From the NCBI GenBank assembly GCA_026826555.1, contig JAKSZT010054573.1:1421109-1485108 (forward strand): a stretch of 64,000 bases of DNA, given 5' to 3'. Below the pieces are notes generated by a model that was not told the DNA's origin, ran no database searches, and saw only the letters and a list, made by a program, of their open reading frames with translations. Shown piece after piece: positions 1 through 11,900 of this stretch. How positions within the stretch are numbered: position 1 is the first letter of the stretch; each line of letters begins with the position of its first letter. This stretch comes from Tolypeutes matacus (Eukaryota > Chordata > Mammalia > Cingulata > Chlamyphoridae). Made by a program: the position numbers and the translations under genes.

Positions 1-2809
1 TAATACCTTGGTCAGAGTGGCCTCTGACTTTTATCTTTGAAGCTAAATAATTAAGTAGAATTTAAATAGAATAGAGGTGACATTGTTTCTTGGAACAAAG
101 CAACATTACAAAATTAAAATAAATTGGAAAGGAAAAACTGCAAAGTATGTGTCAGATGTTAGATTTGACTTACAGTTCTTACAACACTGGGCAGGAGAAG
201 CAGGGACAGGCCACCAGTTCTCTAGGAAAACACTCTCACGTGAAATTGTACAACGGCGCCCACTTTTATCTCCCAGCCCTGCCCTTTGCTAGTTCTCTGG
301 TAGTCCTGTGTCTGAACACTGACACCCAGAAGTCGCCCTGTCTTTGGTGTATTTCTTGCATGTTGCATAAAACCGCATTCACCCTTATGGACTGAATCCA
401 ACTGTTTTCCCCACCCACTTGTCCACAGTTCCCATCTGTCCTGTCCGGCAACATTTCTGGTTCCACCTAGACTGTTTTAATAATATTTGCATGATCTTCA
501 TCCTTTTGGCAAATGAAAGGGGCGTTTCTCTGGCACCCCTATGCAGAAATCTCAAAGAGCTTTATGAAGACATGCCTGCACTGAGAACATACAGTCATTT
601 CAAAATATCTTTGGCCAAGAAACGTGTAGAGTTCTGGAGTGATTTCCTTTCCACTGGGACGCCAGTGTGCTGTGGTTGGCTGGCCGGGCTGGGGGCCAAT
701 GTGTAAGGGGTTTTTTTAAGGTTGGCAGTGGCCCTGCCGCTGTAAAGAGCCAAACTGACCACTGGGCAAGTGACTCCTTCTCTGGACAGCTGAAAGAACA
801 AGTTGGGCTAGATAATGTCATTTGGTTAAAAATCTGTTTTGATGATGAAGTTGCAAGAAAGGGTAGCTATGCTAGCAAGAGTGGACTTACTGACCAGGAA
901 CATGTATTCAAACCCTAGATCTCATCATAAGGCTCTCAGTGTTTAAGGTTACCAGAATATATTTGAGTGACAAAGTCTGGGACGAAGACATTAATCGTAG
1001 CTTCAGTCTTGCATATGTAAAATTGTTCTAGAAATGAATAGGCACGGCTGTTTGTGTGTCAGGCTCTTCAACTGGGATGAGGAGACAAAAGATCATTGTT
1101 GGCTCATTGTAGAGAGGAGGTCCCAGAATGTGGAACTTTACAATGTTAGGGGGAAACAAAGGAGACCTCTGCAGATGCCACAATGCCTGAAAACTAGGAA
1201 AATGAAAAAGATGGTAGTAGTTTACATCTACTCATTTTTAGGTCAACAACCAAGATTTGAGGAAGAGTCTTTTCCCCCAAATGGAAATTTACCCCTCAAG
1301 AGTCCCTTGGAAGACTTCTCAAATTGGCAAAGAGTATGCCAATGGGGATCATTTGCAATTGGATACAACTTACCTGATGTAAAAAGCACTCTTTGCCATC
1401 AATATTAAAGGGATTAAACTTTAAAATAGGTGTAATACATATATCATTTTTAAAACTTTGTTATGAAACTTACATTATTTATCCGACCACCAGCCACACC
1501 TGGCAAGCTGCTAATTAGAGCAATCTAAGTAGCTTCTGTCTAATTCAGCTTCGGCATTTAAGACTGTGCTCGTGGGGCAGCGATTCAGGTCTCTAAAACA
1601 CACTTCCTGTTAGGGCTGTTTTACCTTGGCCTCTCCCGGGCCACAATCTTGGACAAATCGGGTTTGACTTATGAGAACTTAGGAGACCTAGGAGGCCGCA
1701 TTCCTACGGAGAACTTAGGAGACCGCATGCCAGGCCTCTGTTGTCTGTCGCCTACAGCTCGTTGCCGGGCGGCACTCTCAGTCCTGAGCAGAGCTCTCCG
1801 AGGATGACGTGGGCCATGTCACTTTGGCTCTTCTGTCTACGTTTCTTTTTTTTTTTTCATTAGAAAAAGGAGAATCACTTTTTACATGGATGTAAAATGT
1901 TTTTTCCTCTAAAGAAATGTCTGTTTTCTTTTACCCCATCTGTAACAAGTTGTTTATATTAAAATTAGACCTTTATTTGGCCTTTATTTGCAAAAATACA
2001 ATACCATGCTAGTAAATATGAAATAAGTAACAGAAGAAACAGCAACACATGCAGATCATCTTCCTATGATTCATCTTTTTCCGCTGGACCTCTCACATGA
2101 AAATTAAGAGTTCCCTGTGTGACTCTGGGCCTCCTTTAGGAAAAGTCCACTCCTGTATTCTTAAAATCATTCTGCTAAACCAAGACGTGACTTCCCACAG
2201 TAGTTTTGAGGTAGGTTTCAAATGGAATAAGCCTATGACACATCTCAGACGGTGTAAATTATGTCGCACCAAAGATATCACACAACAGAAATGAGAAAAT
2301 TATTTTCCCATCCTAATAATGGAATGACACGAACTGGTTGATAGTCAATTAATTACTCAAGTAGTGTATAACGACTCTGTGGCAGCTATACTAATTTTCC
2401 TTCATAAATCAGAACAAAAGACTTTGGTTTTTTGGATCTTGCATAACTTGCTGTTTTCCCTGAGGAGAAAAAGATCTCACATCTAAGAGAACTAGTTTCA
2501 TTTTGGAGAACCGTATCTATGCTTGAAGATACAGCATCTTTATTTAGATACATTCTTGAAATCTTTATTCTCATTATCTGAACAACGTGCCCAACTAGCC
2601 CGTTATCTTCTCTGGAATCTTTCAGGCTACCAAAGAAAATAAGCTTCTTTCCTTCAAAATAATCAAGAAACCCTGTGCACAGTAGAAAATCCTACCCTGT
2701 TACATAATCAGTAAACTCAGTAATTAAGGTCAGATCAAGAAAGAAAACAAAACAAAACACCTAAGGGATATGGAAAAAGAAAAGGATCCATATTCAGAGG
2801 TCCATCAAA
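1..2809. other. No gene seen; apparently single-copy DNA
   Basis: I see no recognisable gene or repeat here. The longest open frame is a 124-codon one at 1034-1408 (+), with no recognisable motif and no splice context. A locally GC-rich, CpG-bearing patch lies at about 1560-1830, and inside it the 16-mer gagaacttaggagacc occurs twice (about 1673 and 1709). This is a description only; a conserved noncoding element cannot be excluded. Confidence 0.6.
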
Positions 2810-2824
2810 AAATACTCAGATTTC
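2810..2824. repeat. Left target-site duplication of the L1 insertion
   Basis: The 15-mer aaatactcagatttc at 2810-2824 recurs exactly at 4525-4539 and brackets the L1-like segment. Exact direct repeats of this length flanking a LINE tail are the signature of target-primed reverse transcription. Confidence 0.85.
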
Positions 2825-4524
2825 TTGCTGATCAGAACTACAATGAGATATCATTTCACACCTTACAGAATCACCATTATTAAAAAAAGAAAAAAAACTG
2901 CAAGTGCTGGAGAGGATGTGGAGAAATAGGAATACTCCTTCACTCTTGGTGAGAATGTAAAATGGTGCAGCCTCCGTGAAAGAGGGTTTGGAGATTTCTC
3001 AGGAAACTAAATATAGAACTGCCACACTATCTGACGGCCCCACTACTAGAAGAACTGAAAGCAAGGAAGCAAACAGACATTTGCACACTGATGTCCAGAG
3101 GGCCTTTCTCACAGTTGCTAAAAGATGGAAACTACCCAGGTGTCCATCGACCAATGAGTGAATAAGCAAACTGCTATATACATATGATGGAATACTATTG
3201 GTTGTAAGAAGAAATGAACTTGGGAAGATTATGACAATCTGGATGAACCTTGAGGACATTATGTTGAGTGAAATGAGCCAGAGACAAAAGGACAAATATT
3301 GTGTGGTCTCACTAATATGAACTAAATATGATGAGTAAATTCGTGACGTTAAGCTTTAAGTATAGGTTACTAGGAGATAGAATTCAGGTTGAGACGGAGG
3401 AGCTGGTGCTGAATGTATGGAGGATGTTTAATAAGGGGGATTGTAAATGTGGGGAAACGGGTAGAGTTGATGGTAACACGTTATAGTGAGTATCATCAAC
3501 ATTGCTGATTTATAAACACGATTGTGTTGAAAAGGGTAGTCTAGGGAGGTTAATGCCAATTGAAAGACAGCTAGAGGCTAATCCAGGGGCTGCACAGCAT
3601 GGTGATTTGGGTGGTGGATGATGAGTGATTGTAATAGTACCAATACAAGAATGTTCCTCTATGACAAGGTGTTAAGAATATGGACATGCATGAGAAAAAT
3701 ACAACTATGTTAACAGTAATATTGTAATATTTTAAAAATGGCAAAGGAGGTACTATAGCAATGCTAAGGACCAGTGATGGGGTGTATAAGGGAGTACTGG
3801 ATTTTCCTTTTGGAGTAATGAAAACATTCTGAAATGGCCTGAACTGATGACAGCACAACTCTGATGACCCTGAGAGCCACTGAGTGTGCACGTGGGATGG
3901 ATTGAACAAGGCAGGAGACCATATAATACAGTGAACCCCAAGGTGAATGATGGACTGTGGTCAACAGTGCAAATATGAGGATGTTCTCTCATGAACTATA
4001 ACAAATATACAGTTCTAATACATGGTGTTAATAAGAGAATGGTTTGTGGGGAAAACACACCAAACACAAGCTATGGACTAAAGATAGCAGTAACACTATA
4101 ACAATGTTCTTTCATCATATGTAATAAATGTGCCACGACAATGTACTGTGCTGGTGGTGGGGTGATGTATGGGAATCCTGTATGGTATGCATGATTGTTT
4201 TGTCAACTCACAACTTCTCAAATAAAAAGCAAACTAACTAAAAACATACAGCAAACATTAGGTTGTATATATGTTACTAGAATAAAAATTAAAAAAAAAA
4301 ATAGGACAGTACAACACAAATAGCGAGCCCTATTTAAATGATGGACTATAGTTAATGGTACAATTACTAAAATGTTCTTTCATGAATTGTAACAAATGTA
4401 CTACACTAATGAAAGGTGTTAAAATAGGGTGGTGTTTGGGAACTGTATTTTGTGCATGATTTTTTTTTGTAAACCTACAACTTCCCTAATAAAAAAAAGG
4501 AATATAAATTGGAACGACAAAAAG
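2825..4524 (+). mobile_element. 5'-truncated L1 (LINE-1), ORF2 3' end plus 3' UTR
   Basis: The segment from about 2840 to 3330 reads as the degenerate C-terminal part of L1 ORF2 (reverse transcriptase protein) in several broken frames. It carries the familiar runs around ggagaggatgtggagaaata and atggaatactat, with stops throughout, so it is dead. After it comes a long 3' UTR that is not the primate type. This 3' UTR contains several diverged copies of one cassette (about 3600-3690, 3940-4050, 4070-4225 and 4340-4495) and ends in an A-rich tail near 4487-4524. The exact 15-bp direct repeats at 2810-2824 and 4525-4539 show one insertion event. The family is inferred to be a xenarthran L1 lineage. 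Confidence 0.85.
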
Positions 4525-4539
4525 AAATACTCAGATTTC
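4525..4539. repeat. Right target-site duplication of the L1 insertion
   Basis: This is an exact second copy of the 15-mer at 2810-2824, directly after the A-rich L1 tail. Confidence 0.85.
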
Positions 4540-6809
4540 CATTTGATGATGGGATTTGGCGGGACCCCAGAAACACTCTCTCCAAATAACTCCATGATTC
4601 ATTGCCTGGCACTTTATGCTCTGGTGTTCTTCTGTGGAGATTAGAGTCTTAGCAGAAGTACTTCTGTGAACATCGGTATATAGCGACTGCTGGAAGAAGT
4701 GATGCAGTAAACCTTGACACGAATGCAAAAGTTTAAGGACTGTCTTGCAAATAACAGATAATGGTGGCTCTGAGAAGAAGAGTCCCATTCAGAGACGTTT
4801 TCTTTGAAGTTTTAGAAGAGTTAAGGCTGGATACTGCCAAAGGTGGAAGTTTCAGATAGATGTCAGAGAGTTGGCAGACAGAAGTTGGTGGGTTTTTGAC
4901 TTAGGAGAGAGCAGTGGAGGTGCTGGCTAGAAGGAAAAGCATATGGGAACCAGAGGTCTTGGATCAGAGATGCTAGACTTTATGGCCACCTTTCTGCCCC
5001 ATTGAGGCAGGCTTGGCTACCTTCGGTTGGAACCATATTTTATTTTGCACAATAAATGCAACGATTTTATTTCCATTCAGAATGACTTGCCCAATATGTT
5101 AGGTTCAGTGATTTATAAGAGAAGTTTAATTAGCTGGGGTTTAGTTGAGCTATTTCATTAAATTAACTTAGAATGTCCCGGCCATGGACTTAAATGTTTC
5201 CAGGTGGTATCATGAAGGCTTTTTAAAAATCTGAATTAGAAAATTCATAGTGAAGTCAGTTGGCCTGAAGAAATCTATGATAATCGGAGAGCTTCTTAGA
5301 AAACAAACGGTTCTTTTTCTCATAACTGATGTTTTCTGTAAGGTAGAGTTAAATATCTTTACCCAAGTCTTGGAGTAAATAACAGCCCTTGGCAACGTGT
5401 CAGTGTTAGGGTATTAGGAAGTGGCACGGGGGTGAGGACAGAAGACACTCAGTATCCCTACAATGATAAGACTTTCTGGATACATCCTTTTGGTAAAAGA
5501 AGAATGACAAACCCAGTCCTGTGCGAACCTCCCCTCATCTGCCTCTGGCCAATAAAAGAGTGACTATGGACCATTTCGGGGAAGGTGGTTGAAGCAGGGA
5601 ATGTATGTCTCTAATAGTTTATCACCCTAATAGAAGATTTGTGGCTTTGGGAGGGGAGGAGACTGCTTCCTGTACTTCATGCCAGGGGAGGGCTTTCCAA
5701 AGGAGACATTCCCAGGGATTGAGGGAGGATCCGTAGCATCCTCCTGGACGTTTGCCAATCTGTAGATTTGACTCCCTTCCTGCCATGTGAGCACAGCTGT
5801 CAGTGTTGAAAGGCTCTTGAGAGCCATGCTTGTGACCTGAGAGTTTGGGGGTCTCCATGGACAAAGGGAGTGGTACCTGCTGATGGCCTGGACCACTCTG
5901 AGGACCACGGAAGCTTGGGGTAGCCAAGCCAGAAGAGAGTCCAGGGGTGGGGTTCCCTGCATCCCTCTACTTACTAGGCTGAGAACATGCTTCCTTAGGT
6001 TACATGGGCAATGACAAAGGGTCCCAGGCCTGGTCTGTCATAAAGCTGTATGTTCAATGGTAAAACCATGGAGGACTTCAGCAGTCGGCACCGAAGGAGT
6101 GTGGCCTGGTGAAGGACCTTAGAGGCTTCGTGGGAAGTCAGTTAGAGAACACTTTGCCCAAACTGGGCAGCTGGGAAATGCTGAGAACCCATGGGTCTCT
6201 CAAAGAACTCCCATTGGCAGCCCACAAAAGGGCCAGCGTCAGTACTCAAACACCTGCCACAAAGGCAGCCTTGACTACCAGCCAGCATTAGCATTAGCAC
6301 AGAAAGCGCTTAAATAGAAGCGTAGTGCAGGGAACCAACTCCCGGCTTCCTCCTAATCCTTTCCCTGCCCCAAATCTGTAAGAGTCAGAGTGAGAAAAGG
6401 AGGCGGCCGGCCGAGGGAGAAGTCAAACCACGTCGCCTTTCCTTTTGCGTGCTGCTGAGCCACAGATTGGGGGAAGAACAGAAGCTGATTTTGAATCAAA
6501 ATTTGAAATTAATGTTTAAACTGGAAAGGACTTTTAAGACCTAAAAATTAGGCTTAATTACCCAAGTGAGATAGCTTTCAGGGCTGGGAAAGAGTGTCTA
6601 AGATGTCATGTGTTTGACAGGAGCATTAGAGAGAAAAGATAGCCTTTTCCTGTGTCTTGCTCGCGTAGCTCGGATGTTTATTCACATAGACCCTTGGGCC
6701 CGTTTCTTCTCTCTGGTATCGCCATTAGTGCTTGTTGTCAAAGCAGATGGCCTCCTAACTCACTTTACCTTCTATGCACTCGCCTTAATATACCCTCTGT
6801 GACACAGAG
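4540..6809. other. No gene seen; unassigned DNA
   Basis: No repeat or gene is recognised. Overlapping minus-strand frames at 5622-5962 (up to 111 codons) and a 60-codon plus-strand frame near 6109 lack any family motif. The stretch 5500-6450 is somewhat richer in G and C than its surroundings. I see no convincing promoter or exon chain. Confidence 0.5.
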
Positions 6810-7020
6810 GAAAGGAACTCTTTTTTTTTTCATTAACGCCCACCCTAAGGAGGCATTTGAGACATTTTTTCCCAATCAACCCACTCATGAAATTTTAATG
6901 CCTCAGGTATACTTACATCTGTTTATGTACTGTATTATACCTTGATTATTCATAAAAACTTATACGTAAGAAAAAAATATATTTTTACCTATCCCATCCT
7001 CCCCAAGAACATAGTTTGAA
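6810..7020 (+). repeat. Unclassified interspersed repeat, copy 1 of 2
   Basis: This stretch aligns by eye with 21335-21560. Both contain a gacatttt..ccc block, then atgaaattttaat, then a cag.tata block, then atctg and gtactgt, in the same order and spacing. The general plan resembles old nonautonomous hAT-type or MER-type fragments, but I cannot name the family. It may be lineage-specific. Confidence 0.5.
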
Positions 7021-8796
7021 ACTGTATGCTTTAGACATATCACTTTCTCCATTGGCCTCTGTTAAAATAAAGGGTTCTGGAGTGAATGGTTTTCTATGTT
7101 ATATATAAAGGAGTCTTAGGGTTCCACAGAATTGTCTCCATGAGCAGCCCAAGGCCTGAGGGTGGGCAGGTGAGTGGGCAAGGCACCAGGGCAGGTGCCC
7201 AATTGCCCATCAACAAGGCGTACTGTCCACATGGTATTCTACACGAGTACACGGATGGCCCTTCCAGTTCATTCTGAGCAGCTCTAGCTCTGTTTTGATA
7301 TGTCTGCACATCAGGGTGCTATGCAATATGCTAGTTTATAAAATGGTTCTTGGGTGATTTTTTCAGTTAACAAAAATCTTGTCTCAACAAACTCATAATG
7401 CCCCTCTCGCCTTCAGATTCTGGCTCCATAGTTTATAAGAACACAATGCATATTGGAATTTTAATAAAAAGGCAGCTACTTACAAAGAAAGACTCAAAAT
7501 CTTTGTGAGATTTCAGCAGATGAAGAGAATATGTTTTTATGTGGATTGTCCCATAAAACTTGTCATTTGCTTCTCAGTTTTGCAGTTTTCTGCTAAGACC
7601 TACTCCACTGACCCATGGAAGGAAGACTCCTGAAAGTAGCTCATATTTATAGCTCTCTCACTCTCTCTCTCTCTATATATAGATAGATATAAAGATATAA
7701 ATTTTTTAGTAAATAAATTAAACCAACAATGTTATGTAACTTTTGTTGGACCCCACACATTTTATTAAATGCAATAATATATGATGCTGATGGAAATTAA
7801 AATCCCAGAACTCTGTGAAATCTGATTACGATGTTTGGGCCTTATTTCTTGGTGAAAAAAAACTGCATAGAAGAGGGGGATCCCATTTAAAATTTTACTG
7901 TTGTTACATTTTGTATAGCTTGCAGCATTGATGATCCGATCATTTACAGCATTGTTTATTTGATACAAAACCAATTATGTAGATATTACATAAATGGTTT
8001 AAGTCTAACTAAAATTCTCTTTCTGTTGTGAAAAGCTGTTAAATAAGGAGAGATGTATCTACTCATTAATCTGTGAAATGTTCTGGGACCACAAAGCGGG
8101 GCAGAGTAGCTAACTCAGCTTAGAAGCTCTTGTGAAAGGGTCAGAAAGAAGACTTTTGAGCTGGGTTTTCTAAGCTCCTGCCAAGTAGAGAATGGAATAA
8201 GATTCCAGATATAGGAAATAGCTTGATTAAAGCATTCCAAGAGTCTTAAGTATATGGCATGTCCATCTATTTCTTGGATTCTTCAGGCAAAGTTGATATG
8301 AGGCATGGCAAGGAGAGAAGGGAACATAACCATTGGAGAAAAGAAGCTTGAGTAGACTCTCCTCAGATTTTAAAACTTCTATGTTTGAGATTTATCCTAT
8401 ATGTAGTGGTAAGTCCCTGAAAGTTTTAAGCAGGGGAGAGAGGCTTTGTTCTTTATTACATTTGGCAAGTCCAAAGTTCTACAGATTTTAGAATGTGTAG
8501 GCAGTGGAAAATTCATTTACTATGCTTGGGCCAAGGCTACGTTTGTCTATTCTTACCTCCCAAGGTCAATATTACACAGACATTCATGCCACTGAATTGA
8601 ATTTTGTCAGTGGTTTCCACTGGGAATAATATGGCAAAGTTCTGCTTATAATAAAGCCATTTTCAGTTGTTCAGATACGAGTGATCTAATATTTGGTTTT
8701 AAGTATTTCTTTGAGCATATACATGCATATAGATATAGGTGTAAACCAATAGATGATAGATAGGTAGTAGATAGAAAGAAAGAAAGGATATCTATC
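7021..8796. other. No gene; possible old repeat remnant around 8120-8500
   Basis: A short CT then TA simple stretch lies at 7655-7690. The text around 8120-8500 (for example the run ending aagttttaagcaggggagag) resembles old mammalian interspersed repeats of the MIR/L2 age class, but it is too diverged to name. Nothing else is recognised. Confidence 0.35.
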
Positions 8797-8800
8797 ATCC

Positions 8801-8855
<55 letters not shown>

Positions 8856-8959
8856 CATCCATCCATCCATCCATCCATCCATCCATCCATCCATCCATCC
8901 ATNNNNNNNNNNCATCCATCCATCCATCCATCCATCCATCCATCCATCCATCCATCCAT
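8797..8959. repeat. Compound tetranucleotide microsatellite (TCTA)n-(TCCA)n
   Basis: A pure (TCTA)n run to about 8854 changes by one base per unit into (TCCA)n, which runs to 8959. The second tract contains ten Ns (8903-8912), so its true length is unknown. The sequence just upstream (8740-8795) also holds short GATA and GAAA runs. Such compound arrays are usually highly length-variable. Confidence 0.95.
8903..8912. other. Assembly gap (10 N) inside microsatellite
   Basis: Ten Ns are flanked on both sides by the same TCCA repeat. The gap is an assembly placeholder and its real size may differ. Confidence 1.
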
Positions 8960-11900
8960 ACCTACATTTGAAAAGAAACTGATTTTATTTTACCAAATCG
9001 ATATCTTTGATTGAGGGATTCTGAATTAACCCATAGGTTTTTTTTTTTGCTGTTAAGGAGTCCTTTATTGTAAAATTGTAAAATAAATAGAAAAATAGAT
9101 TGAAAGAAATTACAAATTTTAAAAGACAGTGGAAGGCCAGCATAGATTTAATATAATCAATTATGAAAAATAGATAGCATAGCAACAAACATTTATACAT
9201 GTAAATAATAATTTAAATACAATAGAAATTAATTACAATATAATTCTAAGCTTATAGTACAGCTCTAACTATTGGACACAATAATCTCTAAGAATGAAAT
9301 AAATTATTGATTTAGCTATTTAATTTCCACTGTGGCCATAATTCTTTCTAGATAATCAAATTCCTATTTGGGAATAGCATTTTAATTCCAGAGTGAAATA
9401 TCACAGATTCAAGCCTGCAGGAAAATAGCTTCAGACACAGTCCTGAAGCAATTTCAGAATGGCGGAATGAAAGATCAGTAGAGATTAGACAACTGTCCAT
9501 CTCAGGTCAGACAGCAATTCAAGTATATTCTCCACTGAGTAAGGTCCTAGACTGAATCCTCATGAGTACAAGTTGCAAGTTTATTTTGTCTTGGTGGGTG
9601 GGGTGGTTAGAGAGAGGAGAGAAGGACATTTTGCTTAAGTCTAGTTTGTGCCAGCTGGACAGTTTACAGTCCTCCTCCCTCTTCTTGATTGTCATAAAGT
9701 GTCTGAGATCTGCATAGCCATGCTAGTAACCTGTAGACATCGCCTGTGATGTGTGCTGTTCCTCAGCAAATTTCTCGATGCCTGATGCCCATATGAGCGT
9801 TATACTGTCTTGAAAGGTCCTTGGCATTTGTGAGATCACTGCCAACAATTTATTTTATATTTCCGTGGATAACTTCAGGTTGAAATCTAAACAAAACTGT
9901 GTGCAGATTTTCAAATTGCATACAAGCTGGCATGTCTGCAGGGTGGGGTTGCCAGGGAATGCTTCTTGAGTCTGGGGTGCCACAGCCTCTGAGTGGCTCA
10001 GTTTTCCTATTAGCCAGATCACTCATCAAATACCATCAATTAAATCACTTTTTCAACTACACTGTCTTTTCAGAAGCATACAGTTTTGTTACCTTGAAAT
10101 ATATAGCAAACTGAAAGATACACTTCTTCCAACAAGAAAAATTATTTTGAGCTTATTATCATCAGATTGATTTTTGAAATGGATCTAACTTAGTAAAATT
10201 AAATCGAGGGGAACAAAAAGTTTATAAATAGAGAGACTGAAAACTCACTTAAAAGCACGACTTGACTTTATAAAGCTTCACAGCAGGGTTACTTGAAATA
10301 ATTGAGCTTACCTAGTGCCCTTGCATTAAAACTATAATCGGGGAGCCATCCATTGTATTATATCATTACCTAAGTAGCTGAAACATACACACATAAACTC
10401 ATTTACTTTTAAACTCTGAAAGTCTCCAGTATTTTTCCTTGTAGAAAAAAATAACCTCTCGTGAGAGACAGTGCTGTAAGGTGCTCTTGGTAGCTGGTCA
10501 GGGCCCGGGGATAGCCACTCCCCAGAACCTGTTTCAGAGACTCTCCTTTGGGTTGAATGGATGTTTTGATGAAATAGCTTGAAGAGTGGAATGAGTTCCA
10601 GATTGAAAGCCTGCCCCATACCTGCCTTTCCCCAGAGGCTTATTGGCTAGTGTGTGCCAGTGGGTGTAGATAAGTGACGCCACACACTGGCACTGCCTGT
10701 CCAGCGTGAAGTGGAGGCGACAAAGTCAAGCAGAGAGCACACCAGCACTTTACGCTGATCGCGTGCAACTGGGTGCTGTTGTCCGTTGAGTTTGTAGATA
10801 TGGCATTTAACGTGGGGAAATGACACAGATGATCCACTTTGAATTGGACTTGGCTGGTGTTCCATGCTCATCCTAGCTGCAGTGGGCAGCTCATCATTTG
10901 AAGAAAAGCCAAATAAAAAAAATATCTTGTGTGTACCGTTAAGTGAAAACACAAGCAGCAAGGAAACCAGTATAGTGACTGTGAAAATAATCTGGAATGG
11001 TGTTTGTGAAGAGGGAACTGTGACGGAGTGCAGAGTCCAGAAGAGGATGCTCACTGCTCCCTGAAGCCAGTGAGGTGCCCAGGGGGTGGGGCCAGCCTGT
11101 CCTTCATGCAGTTCTGCCTTATTGTGGTGGTTTTCCTTCTGACAATACGCATAGGTTATATTTGTAATCACATTTATACTTTAAAAGTCTGTGTCATTTA
11201 TTTTCCCTCCCTGCACTGACTGAACGTTTTCCTATTACAACCACCACCATCTTTCCTTAAATACAGAGAAACTTGATCTTAAATAAACCTCAAGAACTTA
11301 AAGCAGATTAGAAATCATTTGCTTTGACTGATTGAGATGAACTTGTCTTTAATGCACACACATTCCTTTAAAATGACTCTTTAGAAGTCATTGTTTCTCC
11401 CTCTTGTTCAATGATAGGTGATATATAAGGTTGATAAATATGATGATAGATAAATGATAAATGATATAAGCTAGGTAGATAGATAGTTTGATGGATGGAT
11501 GAACGGATGGAAAAAGGGAAGGAGTATCTTATCCTGGGCTCTGGAAGGGAGGGAGGGAGGGAGGAGTATCTTATCCCAGGTTCTCCTCAAAAGAAAGCCT
11601 AAAAAGAAGAACTTGTTTGCCAGCAGTTTATCGGGGTGGTGATCTTGGGAATCAGGAGTGAGGGATGGAAAGGGCTGTGGGTAAATGGGTCGCAGTCCTC
11701 CCTGACCTGCTTGGGAGGGCAGAGAAAACCTCCCTGGACTTCACTATAGGCAGAAGCATTTCTCCAACAGTACCCATCCCCTGAGGGTTGTCCTGAGAGT
11801 GTTAATCCGCTGCATTTCTGGACTAGTACTCATGCCCAGAGGTCATCTCTGGAGTCTCCTAAAACACTTATTGGAGAAAGTCGAGGGCAGAACACCTTAA

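Noticed and set aside
10864..11064. 66-codon plus-strand frame
   Set aside because: Composition looked protein-like, but there is no recognisable family, and stops and overlaps on the other strand argue against it.
10647..11171. 174-codon minus-strand open frame
   Set aside because: Longest clean frame of the window, but no family motif, no splice or promoter context, and open frames also exist on the other strand. Chance frames of this length are expected in 64 kb.
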